NCBI RefSeq assembly: GCF_026965535.1
Contig: NZ_CP114039.1
Span: 2,604,001 to 2,668,000, forward strand
Direction of reading: 5' to 3'
Length of the DNA stretch: 64,000 bases
Source of the DNA: Corallococcus sp. NCRR
GTDB lineage: Bacteria; Myxococcota; Myxococcia; Myxococcales; Myxococcaceae
Shown here: positions 20,829-29,722 of the stretch, piece after piece
Position numbering within the stretch: position 1 is the first letter of the stretch
Layout of the letters: each line of letters begins with the position of its first letter
The notes under the pieces: generated by a model
Database searches by the model: none
What the model saw: only the letters and a program-made list of their open reading frames with translations
What the model was told of the DNA's origin: nothing
Program-made: the position numbers and the translations under genes

Positions 20829-22091
20829 TTGTCTCAATCTCATCCATCACCGTGGAAGCGGCACCTCACCACCGCGAGCGCGCTCGCGCTGTTCGCGTCC
20901 GCGGCACCGGCGCTCGCCGCGTCGGGCTTCACCGCTGTCACCGCCAGTGGGAATGACGGGAACCTTCCGTCCGCCTCCATCGACGGCAACCTCACCACGC
21001 GCTGGTCCAGCGACGGCGTGGGGCAGTGGCTCCGGGGCGACCTGGGCAGCGTGAAGTCGCTGTCCGCGGTGGACATCGCCTGGCACCGGGGCGACGAGCG
21101 GACCAACACGTTCGTCCTCGCCACGTCCACGGATGGCACCACCTGGTCCACGGCCGTGTCCACGAAGTCGTCCGGCACCACCGCGAACTTCGAGCGCTAC
21201 AGCTTCACCGCGCGCAACGCCCGCTACGTGCGCGTCACCGTCAACGGCAACTCCGTCAACACCTGGGCCAGCATCGCGGAGTGGGCCGCCATCACCGGCG
21301 CCGCCACGCCCACGGCAGGCAAGGACCGCTTCGGCGTCACCATGCTCTACCCCTCGAAGTCCGGGGGCGAGGCGTGGACGCTGGCGGACAACGCGCTGGC
21401 GGATTCGCGCTTCGACCCGCAGGACACCATCACGCGCAACAGCGACGGCTCCTGGAAGATGAAGGACAAGCAGGTGCGGATGAGCGTCTTCACGTCCACG
21501 GGCTACGACGACCGGAAGATTCCCACCTACGACCGGGACGTGCTCGCGAGCCGCGGCTACATGCAGGCGCCGAACGACTGGAAGAACATCGAGATGACCG
21601 GCTTCGTGAAGGTCAACGCGGTGGCGGACGTGAAGGACAACTTCGCCTGGTACGCGCGCGGCGGGAAGCACAACGACAAGTACTCCGGCTGCGAGGGCAG
21701 CAGCTACAAGGCGGGCCTGCACTATGACGGCCGCGCGCGCTGGGAGAAGGAGACCTGGCACGTCTCCTACGAGCAGACGCCCTACGTCACCGCGACGTCC
21801 GCGCTGAAGGGCCGCTGGGTGGGCTTCAAGGCCGTCATGCGCAACATCACCGTCAACAGCCAGACGGCGGTGAAGCTGGAGCTGTACGTCAACGAGAACG
21901 CGGACAAGGTGACGTGGAAGAAGGTCTACGACCAGACCGACGCCGGCCGGTGGGGCGGGGATGCCCAGCACTGCGGCGGCGCCGTGCCGGCCGCGCCCAT
22001 TACGTGGGGGGGCCCCATCGCGGTGTTCCGCTGGGACAACGCGACGGACGTGGACTTCAAGTGGCTGAGTGTTCGCGAAATCCAGCCCTGA
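20829..22091 (+). CDS. Secreted discoidin (F5/8 type C) domain protein
   Basis: This 420-residue protein has a Sec signal peptide ending at APALAAS (about residue 31). A discoidin/F5/8-type-C beta-sandwich follows (about 33-150): DGNLTTRWSSDG, then LGSVKSLSAVDIAW, and YVRVTVNGNS at the end. The remaining 260 residues form a beta-rich domain of the kind seen in polysaccharide lyases and other carbohydrate-binding secreted proteins; I cannot name its family. The start is a TTG. The strong AGGAGGAAG at 20816-20824 sits at the right distance from it and no in-frame ATG lies nearby. A role in binding or degrading polysaccharide outside the cell is likely but unproven. Confidence 0.78.
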   Translation: MSQSHPSPWKRHLTTASALALFASAAPALAASGFTAVTASGNDGNLPSASIDGNLTTRWSSDGVGQWLRGDLGSVKSLSAVDIAWHRGDERTNTFVLATSTDGTTWSTAVSTKSSGTTANFERYSFTARNARYVRVTVNGNSVNTWASIAEWAAITGAATPTAGKDRFGVTMLYPSKSGGEAWTLADNALADSRFDPQDTITRNSDGSWKMKDKQVRMSVFTSTGYDDRKIPTYDRDVLASRGYMQAPNDWKNIEMTGFVKVNAVADVKDNFAWYARGGKHNDKYSGCEGSSYKAGLHYDGRARWEKETWHVSYEQTPYVTATSALKGRWVGFKAVMRNITVNSQTAVKLELYVNENADKVTWKKVYDQTDAGRWGGDAQHCGGAVPAAPITWGGPIAVFRWDNATDVDFKWLSVREIQP

Positions 22092-22244
22092 ACCCCGCGT
22101 GAAGACGGGCCCGCGCGCGGCCTGACGCAGGACGGCAGGCCGCGCGCAGGGCGGGCGGGGAGGCCCGGGTGGGGGTGTCCCGGCCGTGGGGAGGCGGGGC
22201 TTTCCATCGACAGGGGGCGCCGGGGTGGGCAGCATGGCGCCGCC

Positions 22245-23675
22245 ATGAACGTCGACCAAGCCCTCGCCTCGTCCGAGCGCATCTGGGAGCAGGAAATCCT
22301 CCCGGCGCTGGAGCGCTACATCCGCATCCCCAACAAGTCGCCCGCCTTCGACCCGGACTGGGTGAAGTCCGGCCACATGGAGCAGGCCGTCCAGCTCATC
22401 GCGGACTGGTGCCGCGCGCAGGCCACGCACCTGCCGGGGCTGACGGTGGAGGTGGTGCGGCTGAAGACGGCGGACGGCAAGGACCGCACGCCGGTCATCT
22501 ACATGGAGGTGCCGGGCACGCGCGGTGACGACACCGTGCTGCTCTACGGCCACCTGGACAAGCAGCCGGAGATGACCGGCTGGCGCGAGGGCCTGACGCC
22601 GTGGACCCCCGTGCGCGAGGGCGACAAGCTCTTCGGGCGCGGCGGCGCGGATGACGGCTACTCCGCGTTCGCGTCGCTGTCCGCGCTGCGGCTGCTGAAG
22701 GAGCAGGGCGTGCCGCACGCGCGCTGCGCCATCGTCATCGAGGCGTGCGAGGAGAGCGGCAGCTACGACCTGCCCGCGTACATCGAGGCGCTGGCGCCGC
22801 GCATCGGCAAGCCGTCGCTGGTGGTGTGCCTGGACTCGGGCTGCGCGAACTACGAGCAGCTGTGGATGACCACCAGCCTGCGCGGCATGGTGGCCGGCAA
22901 CCTGCGCGTGGACATCCTCACGGAGGGCGTGCACTCCGGTGACGCGACGGGCGTGGTGGCGTCCTCCATGCGCATCATGCGGATGCTGCTGTCGCGCGTG
23001 GAGGACGAGGCCACGGGCCACATCAAGGTGCAGGCCCTGCACACGGAGATTCCCGAGGGTCGCCGCCAGCAGGCGAAGGCCGCCGCCCAGACGATGGGCG
23101 ACGAGCTGTTCTCCAAGTTCCCCTGGGTGGAGGGCGCGCGCCCGGTGACGACGGACGGCGTGGAGCTGGTGCTCAACCGCACCTGGCGTCCGGCGCTGGC
23201 GCTGACGGGCGTGGAGGGCGTGCCGGCCCTGGCGAGCGCGGGCAACGTGCTGCGCCCCTTCACGACGTGGAAGCTGTCCATGCGCATCCCGCCGCGCGTG
23301 GACCCCAAGGCGGCCGCGAAGGCGCTGAAGGAGACGCTGGAGAAGGACCCGCCGTACGGCGCGAAGGTGTCGTTCGAAGGGGACAAGGCGTCGGTGGGCT
23401 GGGACGCGCCGCCGCTGGCCGGCTGGCTGTCCAACGCGGTGGAGAACGCGTCCAAGGCGTGCTTCGGCAAGCCCGCGATGGCGATGGGCGAGGGTGGCAC
23501 CATCCCGTTCATGGGCATGCTGGGTGAGCGCTTCCCGGAGGCGCAGTTCCTCATCACGGGCCTGTTGGGGCCGGGCAGCAACGCGCACGGGCCCAATGAG
23601 TTCCTGCACATCCCCACGGGCAAGAAGCTGACCGCCGCGGTGGCGAGCGTCGTCGCGGACCACTTCAAGCGGTAG
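22245..23675 (+). CDS. M20-family dipeptidase/carboxypeptidase
   Basis: This 476-residue cytoplasmic metallopeptidase of the M20 clan has the metal-binding positions in order: His103 and Asp105 in YGHLDKQP, Asp136 in GRGGADDGYSA, and Glu169-Glu170 in EACEESGSYDL. The central dimerisation (lid) domain lies at about 215-330, and the last ligand is the His in GSNAHGPNEF near the C-terminus. Such enzymes hydrolyse di- or tripeptides or release a C-terminal residue using two zinc ions; the length and the HLDKQP form point to the dipeptidase branch (CNDP-like). The next gene begins 66 nt later and may be co-transcribed. Confidence 0.9.
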   Translation: MNVDQALASSERIWEQEILPALERYIRIPNKSPAFDPDWVKSGHMEQAVQLIADWCRAQATHLPGLTVEVVRLKTADGKDRTPVIYMEVPGTRGDDTVLLYGHLDKQPEMTGWREGLTPWTPVREGDKLFGRGGADDGYSAFASLSALRLLKEQGVPHARCAIVIEACEESGSYDLPAYIEALAPRIGKPSLVVCLDSGCANYEQLWMTTSLRGMVAGNLRVDILTEGVHSGDATGVVASSMRIMRMLLSRVEDEATGHIKVQALHTEIPEGRRQQAKAAAQTMGDELFSKFPWVEGARPVTTDGVELVLNRTWRPALALTGVEGVPALASAGNVLRPFTTWKLSMRIPPRVDPKAAAKALKETLEKDPPYGAKVSFEGDKASVGWDAPPLAGWLSNAVENASKACFGKPAMAMGEGGTIPFMGMLGERFPEAQFLITGLLGPGSNAHGPNEFLHIPTGKKLTAAVASVVADHFKR

Positions 23676-23740
23676 TCGTGCCTCAACGGAGAGACGGGGG
23701 CCGCACGTGCCCCGTCCTCCTCGGTTCTCCTGGAGCCCCC

Positions 23741-24160
23741 ATGCCGAGCAAGCCCCGCCGCACCGGCCACGTCCGTTCGCAGCCCCTCATCGCGGTGCGC
23801 GACGTGGAGGCCAGCAGCCGGTGGTACCAGCAGGTGCTCGGCTGCGAGAGCGGGCACGGCGGGCCCGAGTACGAGATGTTGCTGAACAACGGCGAGCTCG
23901 TGCTCCAGCTCCACGCGTGGGACCTGGATGAGCACGCGAACCTGATGGGGCCGGACACGGCGCCGAAGGGCCACGGCGTGCTGCTCTGGTTCGAGACCAC
24001 GGACTTCGACGCGTGCGTGGAGGCGGCGCAGGCGCTGAAGGTGGAGTGGGTGGAAGAGCCGCACGTGAACCCGAACTCACGCCGCTGGGAGTTCTGGGTG
24101 AAGGATCCGGACGGCTACGTCGTCGTCGTGGCCGCGGAGTCGCGAGCGAAGCGCTCCTGA
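23741..24160 (+). CDS. VOC (glyoxalase/bleomycin-resistance) family protein
   Basis: This 139-residue protein has the paired beta-alpha-beta-beta-beta units of the vicinal oxygen chelate fold: PLIAVRDVEASSRWYQQVLG at the start, a first metal-ligand region around ELVLQLHAW, and a second half ending with WEFWVKDPDGYVVVVAA, whose DPDGY is the usual family ending. Glyoxalases, extradiol dioxygenases and antibiotic-binding proteins share this fold, so the reaction is unknown. The start at 23741 fits the fold better than upstream possibilities. It follows the M20 gene closely. Confidence 0.82.
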   Translation: MPSKPRRTGHVRSQPLIAVRDVEASSRWYQQVLGCESGHGGPEYEMLLNNGELVLQLHAWDLDEHANLMGPDTAPKGHGVLLWFETTDFDACVEAAQALKVEWVEEPHVNPNSRRWEFWVKDPDGYVVVVAAESRAKRS

Positions 24161-24230
24161 CGCGCCTTATCCGGGGCAGGGCTTTTCGGCGGCACGAAGC
24201 GGCGCCTCGGCGCCCCGTCTTGATGCCAGC
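24157..24230. repeat. Copy 1 of a duplicated kinase 3'-end segment
   Basis: This segment matches 24240-24321 as a degenerate direct repeat. Both begin GACGCGC, share CGGCGGCACGAAG, and end with a near-identical block around GCGCCCCGTCTTGATGCC. The second copy contains the last codons and stop of the kinase gene, so copy 1 is a non-coding duplicate of that end. Each copy can fold a small hairpin (GGCGCC...GGCGCC or similar). Confidence 0.7.
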
Positions 24231-24239
24231 GACGACGCG

Positions 24240-24321
24240 CTGACGCGCGTTACCCGAACAGGATTTGTCCGCCGGACCGGCGGCACGAAGAGGCGCCTCA
24301 GCGCCCCGTCTTGATGCCCAG
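24240..24321. repeat. Copy 2 of the duplicated segment, overlapping the kinase stop
   Basis: This is the functional copy. Its right part is the complement of the kinase's final codons (LGIKTGR and stop). The similarity to copy 1 is highest over the last 44 bp (24278-24321 against 24187-24230). Confidence 0.7.
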
Positions 24322-25920
24322 CGTGGACCCGGAGGGTGGCTTCTTCGGCTGGGTCGCCGGCCGCGTCGGCCGCTTCTGGAGCGCCACCGCCACCCCGGGC
24401 GCGTCCGCCGCGGACACCTGCCGCGTCACCGGCTCGTAGCCGTTGAGCGCGAGCGTCACCGCCACCGACGGCTCCCCGGGCACCAGCGGCAGCGCCACCG
24501 GCGTGATGCCGCGCTCCTCACCCGCCACCTGCACCGTGGCGCCGGGCGGCTCGCTCGTCACCATCAAGCGCACTGGCTGGGGCTCCGGCTTCTGCGCGGG
24601 CGTCTCCGGCGTCGCGGGACGCGTGGGCGTCTCCGGCGCGCGGCCCCGCACCTCCTCGGGGGGCCGCGTGGCCACGACCGGGGGCGGCGTCACCGTCTCG
24701 GTGCCACCGCGCACCAGCACCACCGCCGCGCCGCCCACCACCAGCGCCACGCCGCCCACCACGAAGGGCAGCCACGCGCGCCGCTTCGGAGGCTCCGGCA
24801 TCAGGGCCGCGGTGTTCCGCGTCTTCTCCGGCTCCACGCGCGTGGGCGGACGGGACGGCGGCCCCACCAGCTTCGACGCCCGCGAGCCGGCCTGGCCCCG
24901 CGCACCCGACGTGGGCATCCCGTCCCGTGACGAGTTGGACTGCGCGTCCAGGTCCACGTCCTCGGCCAGCTGGTCCAACTTCGTCGGATCCGCCTCCGTG
25001 GCGATGCGGTCCGCGTACAGCTCCCGCAGGTACGCGGCCAGGTGCGCGCTGCTGGACGGCAGCCGCAGGTTGAGCGCCCAGTCCTCCAGCGCCAGGCGGA
25101 ACGCGGCGCAGTCCGCGTAGCGACCCTCCGGCGTGGGCGCCAGGGCCTTGAGGACAATCTCATCCAGGCCCGGCGGCAGCTTCGGGTTGAGCTGCGAAGG
25201 CGGCGGCACCTGGCAGTCGCGCACCAGCCGCAGCGTCATCAGGTCCGTGTCGCCCTTGAAGAGGCGCTTGCCCGTGAGCAGCTCCCACATCACGACGCCG
25301 AGCGCGAACTGGTCGCTCCGGCCGTCCACCGCCATGCCGTTGGCCTGCTCCGGCGACATGTACGGGTACTTGCCCTTGAGCACGCCCGTCGCCGTCTGCT
25401 GACCGCTGGTGGCCGCCTTCGCCACGCCGAAGTCGATGACCTTCACGCCCCCGTCGAACCCGACGAGCACGTTCTGCGGCGACACGTCCCGGTGCACCAG
25501 CTTCAGCGGCTGACCGTGCCCGTCCCGCGCACCGTGCGCGTAGGACAGCCCCGCCGCCGCGTCCGCGATGATGCGCACCACCAGTCCCACCGGCAGCGGG
25601 CGCTCCTGCTTGCGCGCGAAGCGGTCCAGGCGGCGCACGTCCTCGCCCTGCACGTACTCCATGGCCAGGCAGTGCCGGCCCTCAATCTCCGTGAGGTCGA
25701 GGATGGTGATGAGGTTCGGGTGGGACAGCCGCGCCACCAGCCGCGCCTCGTCCAGGAACATCTCCAGGAACTCTTCGTCCTCGGCGAGGTGCGGCAAGAT
25801 GAGCTTGAGGACGACCAGGCGCTCGAAGCCCGTCCCGTGCTCTCGGGCGAGGAACACCTGTCCCATTCCGCCCGACGCGATTTTTCGAAGCAGCTCGTAT
25901 TTCCCGAAGACCACCGCCAT
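24298..25920 (-). CDS. Membrane Ser/Thr protein kinase with C-terminal PEGA domain
   Basis: This 540-residue eukaryote-like kinase has a Gly-rich loop IASGGMGQVF (14-23), catalytic Lys39 in VVLKLIL, catalytic loop HRDVSPQNVL with Asp145, and DFG at 163-165. A Pro/charged linker (about 315-380) leads to one membrane helix (about 385-405). A Pro-rich extracytoplasmic stretch and a PEGA-like domain follow (LMVTSEPPGATVQVAGEER, GYEPVTRQV). The kinase is therefore cytoplasmic and anchored, with an outside domain that may sense the envelope. Such kinases are abundant in myxobacteria and regulate development and metabolism. It is transcribed alone; a palindrome lies about 60 bp upstream. Confidence 0.93.
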   Translation of the reverse strand: MAVVFGKYELLRKIASGGMGQVFLAREHGTGFERLVVLKLILPHLAEDEEFLEMFLDEARLVARLSHPNLITILDLTEIEGRHCLAMEYVQGEDVRRLDRFARKQERPLPVGLVVRIIADAAAGLSYAHGARDGHGQPLKLVHRDVSPQNVLVGFDGGVKVIDFGVAKAATSGQQTATGVLKGKYPYMSPEQANGMAVDGRSDQFALGVVMWELLTGKRLFKGDTDLMTLRLVRDCQVPPPSQLNPKLPPGLDEIVLKALAPTPEGRYADCAAFRLALEDWALNLRLPSSSAHLAAYLRELYADRIATEADPTKLDQLAEDVDLDAQSNSSRDGMPTSGARGQAGSRASKLVGPPSRPPTRVEPEKTRNTAALMPEPPKRRAWLPFVVGGVALVVGGAAVVLVRGGTETVTPPPVVATRPPEEVRGRAPETPTRPATPETPAQKPEPQPVRLMVTSEPPGATVQVAGEERGITPVALPLVPGEPSVAVTLALNGYEPVTRQVSAADAPGVAVALQKRPTRPATQPKKPPSGSTLGIKTGR

Positions 25921-25980
25921 GGGTGTCCGGGAGGATACCGCGCTTTCTCACCGGGCGGGAAACAGCCGACTTCCAAAATG

Positions 25981-25993
25981 ACAGAGGCTCTGT
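25981..25993. promoter_or_regulatory. ACAGAG-G-CTCTGT palindrome upstream of the kinase gene
   Basis: A perfect 13-bp palindrome around a central G lies about 60 bp before the kinase start, in the kinase promoter region. It could be an operator. Confidence 0.35.
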
Positions 25994-26006
25994 CCAGCAG
26001 GGAGGG

Positions 26007-26041
26007 GCCCGCCTCCCTACCCGTGGAGGAGGCAGGCGGGC
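26007..26041 (-). terminator. Terminator hairpin after the ABC-2 permease gene
   Basis: GCCCGCCT (26007-26014) pairs with AGGCGGGC (26034-26041), and an inner CCTCC/GGAGG pairing offers an alternative stem. It begins 10 nt after the permease stop on the minus strand. No clear T-run follows. Confidence 0.5.
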
Positions 26042-26050
26042 TACTGACGT

Positions 26051-26812
26051 CTAGGCCTTCATCTTGTAGCCGGAGCGCAGCACCGCGTACGTGACGCCCG
26101 TCGCGACCGCAGCCGTCACGGCGAGGATGGCCCCACCCACCAGCGGTGAAAACAGGCTGCTGCCGAGCATGCCGTAGCGCAGCCCCTCCACCATGTAGAC
26201 CATGGGGTTGAAGAGGCTGACCTGGCTCCACGGCGAGGGCAGCTCGCGCACCGAGTAGAAGACGCCGCCCAGGAACGTGAGGGGCAGCATGACGAAGGTC
26301 GGGAAGAAGTTGATCTGCTCGAACTTCTCCGCCCACACGGCGGCGAGCATGCCCAGCACGCTGAACACGTAGCTGGACAGCAGGAGGAAGTAGAGCGTCG
26401 CCAGCGGGTGCTCCAGGCTGAAGCCGGAGAACACCGCCGCGACAATCCACGTCAGCAGGCCCACCACCAGGCCGCGCACCATGGCGCCGCCGATGAAGCC
26501 CACCATCAGCTCACCGGGCCCCAGCGGCGCCACCAGCAGGTCCACCACCGTGCCTTGAATCTTGGTGATGAACAGCGACGAGGAGCTGTTGAGGAACGCG
26601 TTGTTCGCGATGCCCAGGAACACGAGGCCCGGCACGATGAAGTGCAGGTACGGGTGGCCCTCCACCTCGTGGATGCGGCCGGAAATCGAATAGCCGAAGA
26701 CGATGAAGTACAGCGTGGTGCTGATGAGGGGCGAGAGGACGGTCTGGCCCGGCACGCGCATGAAGCGCCGGACCTCCTTCGCGAACAGCGTCTGCATCCC
26801 GAGGACGTTCAT
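26051..26812 (-). CDS. ABC-2 type transporter permease (YadH-like)
   Basis: This 253-residue inner-membrane protein has six hydrophobic segments and resembles E. coli YadH in length and in the start FAKEVRRFMRVPGQTVLSPL. It includes the ABC-2 signature region around FLGGVFYSVRELPSPW, seen before the last two helices. It pairs with the ATPase encoded 26 bp upstream to form an exporter. The substrate of YadGH-type systems is not established, and candidates range from drugs to polysaccharide or lipid. Confidence 0.88.
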   Translation of the reverse strand: MNVLGMQTLFAKEVRRFMRVPGQTVLSPLISTTLYFIVFGYSISGRIHEVEGHPYLHFIVPGLVFLGIANNAFLNSSSSLFITKIQGTVVDLLVAPLGPGELMVGFIGGAMVRGLVVGLLTWIVAAVFSGFSLEHPLATLYFLLLSSYVFSVLGMLAAVWAEKFEQINFFPTFVMLPLTFLGGVFYSVRELPSPWSQVSLFNPMVYMVEGLRYGMLGSSLFSPLVGGAILAVTAAVATGVTYAVLRSGYKMKA

Positions 26813-26838
26813 GGGGTGTTTTTCGAAGGAGCGGGGGT

Positions 26839-27780
26839 TCAGGCGGCCTGCGAGGGGCGGCCACGGAGGATTTCGATGAGCACGTCTTCCAGGCGCGACC
26901 GCCGCGTCTCCACCTCGGCGATGGGCAGCCCGTCCGCGTAGAGCGAGCGGAGCAGCTCACCGGAGGGCGCGCAGTTGTCGCGCTCCACGTAGGTGAGCGT
27001 GCGGCCATCGGCGGAGAGGCTCGCGGCGAAGCGCGTGCCCGCGGCGGGCATGGCGGCCTGCGGTTCGGCGAAGGTCACGACCAGGCGCTTCTCACCGAAG
27101 CGGCGCAGGAGCGCGGCCTTGTCCTCGGTCATGAGGAGGCGGCCCTCGTTGATGATGCCCACGCGGTCCGCCAATTCCTCGGCCTCTTCCAGGTAGTGCG
27201 TGGTGAGGACGATGGTGGTGCCCTCGCTGGCGATCTTCTTCACATACGTCCACAGGTCGCGGCGCAGCTCCACGTCCACGCCCGCGGTGGGCTCGTCCAG
27301 GAACACGAGCTTGGGCTTGTGGACCAGCGCCTTGGCGATGAGCAGCCGGCGCTTCATGCCGCCGGACAGGGCGCGCGTGAGGGAGTCCTTCTTGGCCTGG
27401 AGGTTCAGGGCGGTGAGGACCTCATCGATGCGCGCGTCGTCGCGGGGCTGGCCGTAGTAGCCCTGCTGGATGCGCAGGGACTCCGCGACGGAGAAGAACG
27501 GGTCGAAGTTGATCTCCTGGGGCACGAGGCCCACCTGGTAGCGGGGCCCGGTGGGGTCCTGGTCCAGGTCCTTGCCGAAGACCTTCATGGTGCCAGCGGA
27601 CTTCTTCACCAGGCCGCACACACTGCCGATGAGGGTCGTCTTGCCGGCGCCGTTGGGGCCCAGGAGGGCGAAGATTTCACCGGGGCGGATGGTGAGGTCC
27701 ACGGCGTGAAGCGCGGTGAACTTTCCGTAGGCCTTGGAGAGGCCCTTCAGCTCCAGGGCGGGGGTCGTGGGCTCGGACAT
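26839..27780 (-). CDS. ABC-2 transporter ATP-binding protein (YadG-like)
   Basis: This 313-residue ATPase has Walker [10 protein letters not shown] (about 39-47), Q-loop VPQEINF, signature LSGGMKRRL, Walker B LVFLDEPTAGVD and the switch His in TTHYLEEAE. The C-terminal 80 residues form the small regulatory domain common in ABC-2 exporters. It precedes and is co-transcribed with the YadH-like permease. The promoter must lie in the 190-bp divergent region shared with ettA. Confidence 0.92.
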   Translation of the reverse strand: MSEPTTPALELKGLSKAYGKFTALHAVDLTIRPGEIFALLGPNGAGKTTLIGSVCGLVKKSAGTMKVFGKDLDQDPTGPRYQVGLVPQEINFDPFFSVAESLRIQQGYYGQPRDDARIDEVLTALNLQAKKDSLTRALSGGMKRRLLIAKALVHKPKLVFLDEPTAGVDVELRRDLWTYVKKIASEGTTIVLTTHYLEEAEELADRVGIINEGRLLMTEDKAALLRRFGEKRLVVTFAEPQAAMPAAGTRFAASLSADGRTLTYVERDNCAPSGELLRSLYADGLPIAEVETRRSRLEDVLIEILRGRPSQAA

Positions 27781-27894
27781 GGGGCGCTTCCTCTAACACC
27801 TTCGAATTGGGTTCGCTGGTCAGCGAGCAGGCGTTTTCGCTCCTGGACGCGTGACGCGCCCCGTCCAGCCGGACACGGCGTCAACGCAGGCGCC

Positions 27895-27923
27895 TTGAGC
27901 CGGATGGGGCTCCCTGCTATCCG
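27895..27923 (+). promoter_or_regulatory. Putative housekeeping promoter of ettA
   Basis: TTGAGC (27895-27900) and TATCCG (27918-27923) are separated by 17 bp and end 47 nt before the ettA start. The -35 is fair, the -10 weak. A Shine-Dalgarno AGGAGG lies just before the gene. Confidence 0.35.
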
Positions 27924-27970
27924 CTGGCCCCGCTCACGTCTTTTCGGCGAATCCCAGGAGGCCTTCCGCC

Positions 27971-29650
27971 ATGGCCCAGAATTTCATCTTCACGATGCAG
28001 GACCTGCGCAAGGTCAAGAACGGCAAGGACATCCTCAAAGGCATCTACCTGTCCTTCTTCCCGGGCGCGAAGATTGGCGTGATTGGCCCCAACGGCTCCG
28101 GCAAGTCCACGCTCCTGCGCATCATGGCGGGGGTGGACACGGAGTTCTTCGGCATCGCGAAGCCGGACCCCACGGTGAAGGTGGGCTACCTGGCGCAGGA
28201 GCCGCAGCTCGAAACGAAGCTGGACGTGAAGGGGAACGTGGAGCTGGGCCTGAAGGAGATCCGTCAGGCACTGGACCGCTTCAATGAGGTGAGCGCGAAG
28301 TTCGCGGAGCCCATGGATGACGCGGCCATGGAGAAGCTGCTCGCCGAGCAGGCGAAGCTGCAGGACTTCATCGACGCGAACAACGGCTGGGAGCTGGACC
28401 GCACGCTGGAGATGGCGATGGACGCCCTGCGGCTGCCCCCGGGCGACGCGGACGTGACGAAGCTGTCCGGCGGTGAGAAGCGCCGCGTGGCGCTCTGCCG
28501 CATCCTCCTGGAGAAGCCGGACCTGCTGCTCCTGGACGAGCCCACCAACCACCTGGACGCGGAGAGCGTGGCGTGGCTGGAGCAGGCGCTGAAGGCATAC
28601 ACGGGGACCATCGTGTGCATCACGCACGACCGGTACTTCCTGGACAACGTGGCGGAGTGGATTCTGGAGCTGGACCGCGGCGAGGGGGTGCCCTGGAAGG
28701 GGAACTACTCCAGCTGGCTGGACCAGAAGCAGAAGCGGCTGGAGCTGGAGGAGAAGTCGGAGAGTCACCGTCAGAAGACGCTCAAGCGCGAGCTGGAGTG
28801 GGTGCGCGCGTCTCCGAAGGCGCGTCAGGCGAAGAGCAAGGCGCGCATCGCGGCGTACGAGGACCTGCTCAACCAGTCGCAGGAGAAGCGCGAGCCGACG
28901 GGCGAGGTGGTGATTCCGCCGGGCGAGAAGCTGGGCGGTCTGGTGGTGGAGGCGAAGGGGCTGCGCAAGGCGTACGGCGACCGGCTGCTCATCGACGACC
29001 TGAACTTCAAGTTGCCGCCGGGTGGCATCGTGGGCGTGATTGGTCCGAACGGCGCGGGCAAGACGACGCTGTTCCGGATGCTGACGGGCGCGGAGAAGCC
29101 GGACGCGGGCGAGCTGCGCGTGGGCGAGACCGTGAAGATGGCCTACGTGGACCAGAGCCGCGACGCGCTGAACGGTGAGAATTCGGTGTTCCAGGAGGTG
29201 AGCGGCGGGTTGGATCACCTGGACCTGGGCCGTGCGGGCCAGATGCCCAGCCGGGCGTACCTGGCGGGGTTCGCGTTCAAGGGGCAGGACCAGCAGAAGC
29301 GGGTGAAGGACCTGTCCGGCGGCGAGCGCAACCGGGTGCACCTGGCGAAGATGCTGAAGGAGGGCGGCAACCTGCTCTTGTTGGACGAGCCCACGAACGA
29401 CCTGGACGTGGAGACGCTGCGCAGCCTGGAGGACGCGCTGCTCAGCTTCGCGGGCTGCGCGGTGGTCATCAGCCACGACCGCTGGTTCCTGGACCGCATC
29501 GCCACGCACATCCTGGCGTTCGAAGGCGACAGCAAAGCCTTCTTCTTCGAGGGCAACTTCGAGGACTACGAAGCGGACAAGAAGAAGCGCCTGGGCCCGG
29601 ACGCGCTGGAGCCGCACCGGATCCGGTACCGCCCGCTGACGAAGAGCTGA
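27971..29650 (+). CDS. ettA: Energy-dependent translational throttle protein EttA
   Basis: This 559-residue ABC-F protein has two ATPase domains and no membrane segments. It has Walker [10 protein letters not shown] and GPNGAGKTT, signatures [13 protein letters not shown] and [13 protein letters not shown], and Walker [13 protein letters not shown] and [12 protein letters not shown]. The charged linker between the domains carries the P-site tRNA interaction motif region ([16 protein letters not shown] onward). EttA binds the ribosomal E site and slows the first elongation step when ATP is low. Length and linker match EttA better than Uup or YheS. AGGAGG precedes the ATG. Confidence 0.93.
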   Translation: MAQNFIFTMQDLRKVKNGKDILKGIYLSFFPGAKIGVIGPNGSGKSTLLRIMAGVDTEFFGIAKPDPTVKVGYLAQEPQLETKLDVKGNVELGLKEIRQALDRFNEVSAKFAEPMDDAAMEKLLAEQAKLQDFIDANNGWELDRTLEMAMDALRLPPGDADVTKLSGGEKRRVALCRILLEKPDLLLLDEPTNHLDAESVAWLEQALKAYTGTIVCITHDRYFLDNVAEWILELDRGEGVPWKGNYSSWLDQKQKRLELEEKSESHRQKTLKRELEWVRASPKARQAKSKARIAAYEDLLNQSQEKREPTGEVVIPPGEKLGGLVVEAKGLRKAYGDRLLIDDLNFKLPPGGIVGVIGPNGAGKTTLFRMLTGAEKPDAGELRVGETVKMAYVDQSRDALNGENSVFQEVSGGLDHLDLGRAGQMPSRAYLAGFAFKGQDQQKRVKDLSGGERNRVHLAKMLKEGGNLLLLDEPTNDLDVETLRSLEDALLSFAGCAVVISHDRWFLDRIATHILAFEGDSKAFFFEGNFEDYEADKKKRLGPDALEPHRIRYRPLTKS

Positions 29651-29667
29651 GATTGCAGTGTGCCGTG

Positions 29668-29697
29668 CTCCGCCCCGTGAGTGATTCCGGGGCGGAG
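29668..29697 (+). terminator. Hairpin between ettA and the AAA gene
   Basis: CTCCGCCCCG (29668-29677) and CGGGGCGGAG (29688-29697) form a perfect 10-bp stem with a 10-nt loop, 18 nt after the ettA stop. It probably ends the ettA transcript at the edge of the accessory block. Confidence 0.6.
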
Positions 29698-29722
29698 GTG
29701 TCGTCGGGAGGAGGGTGCACGC

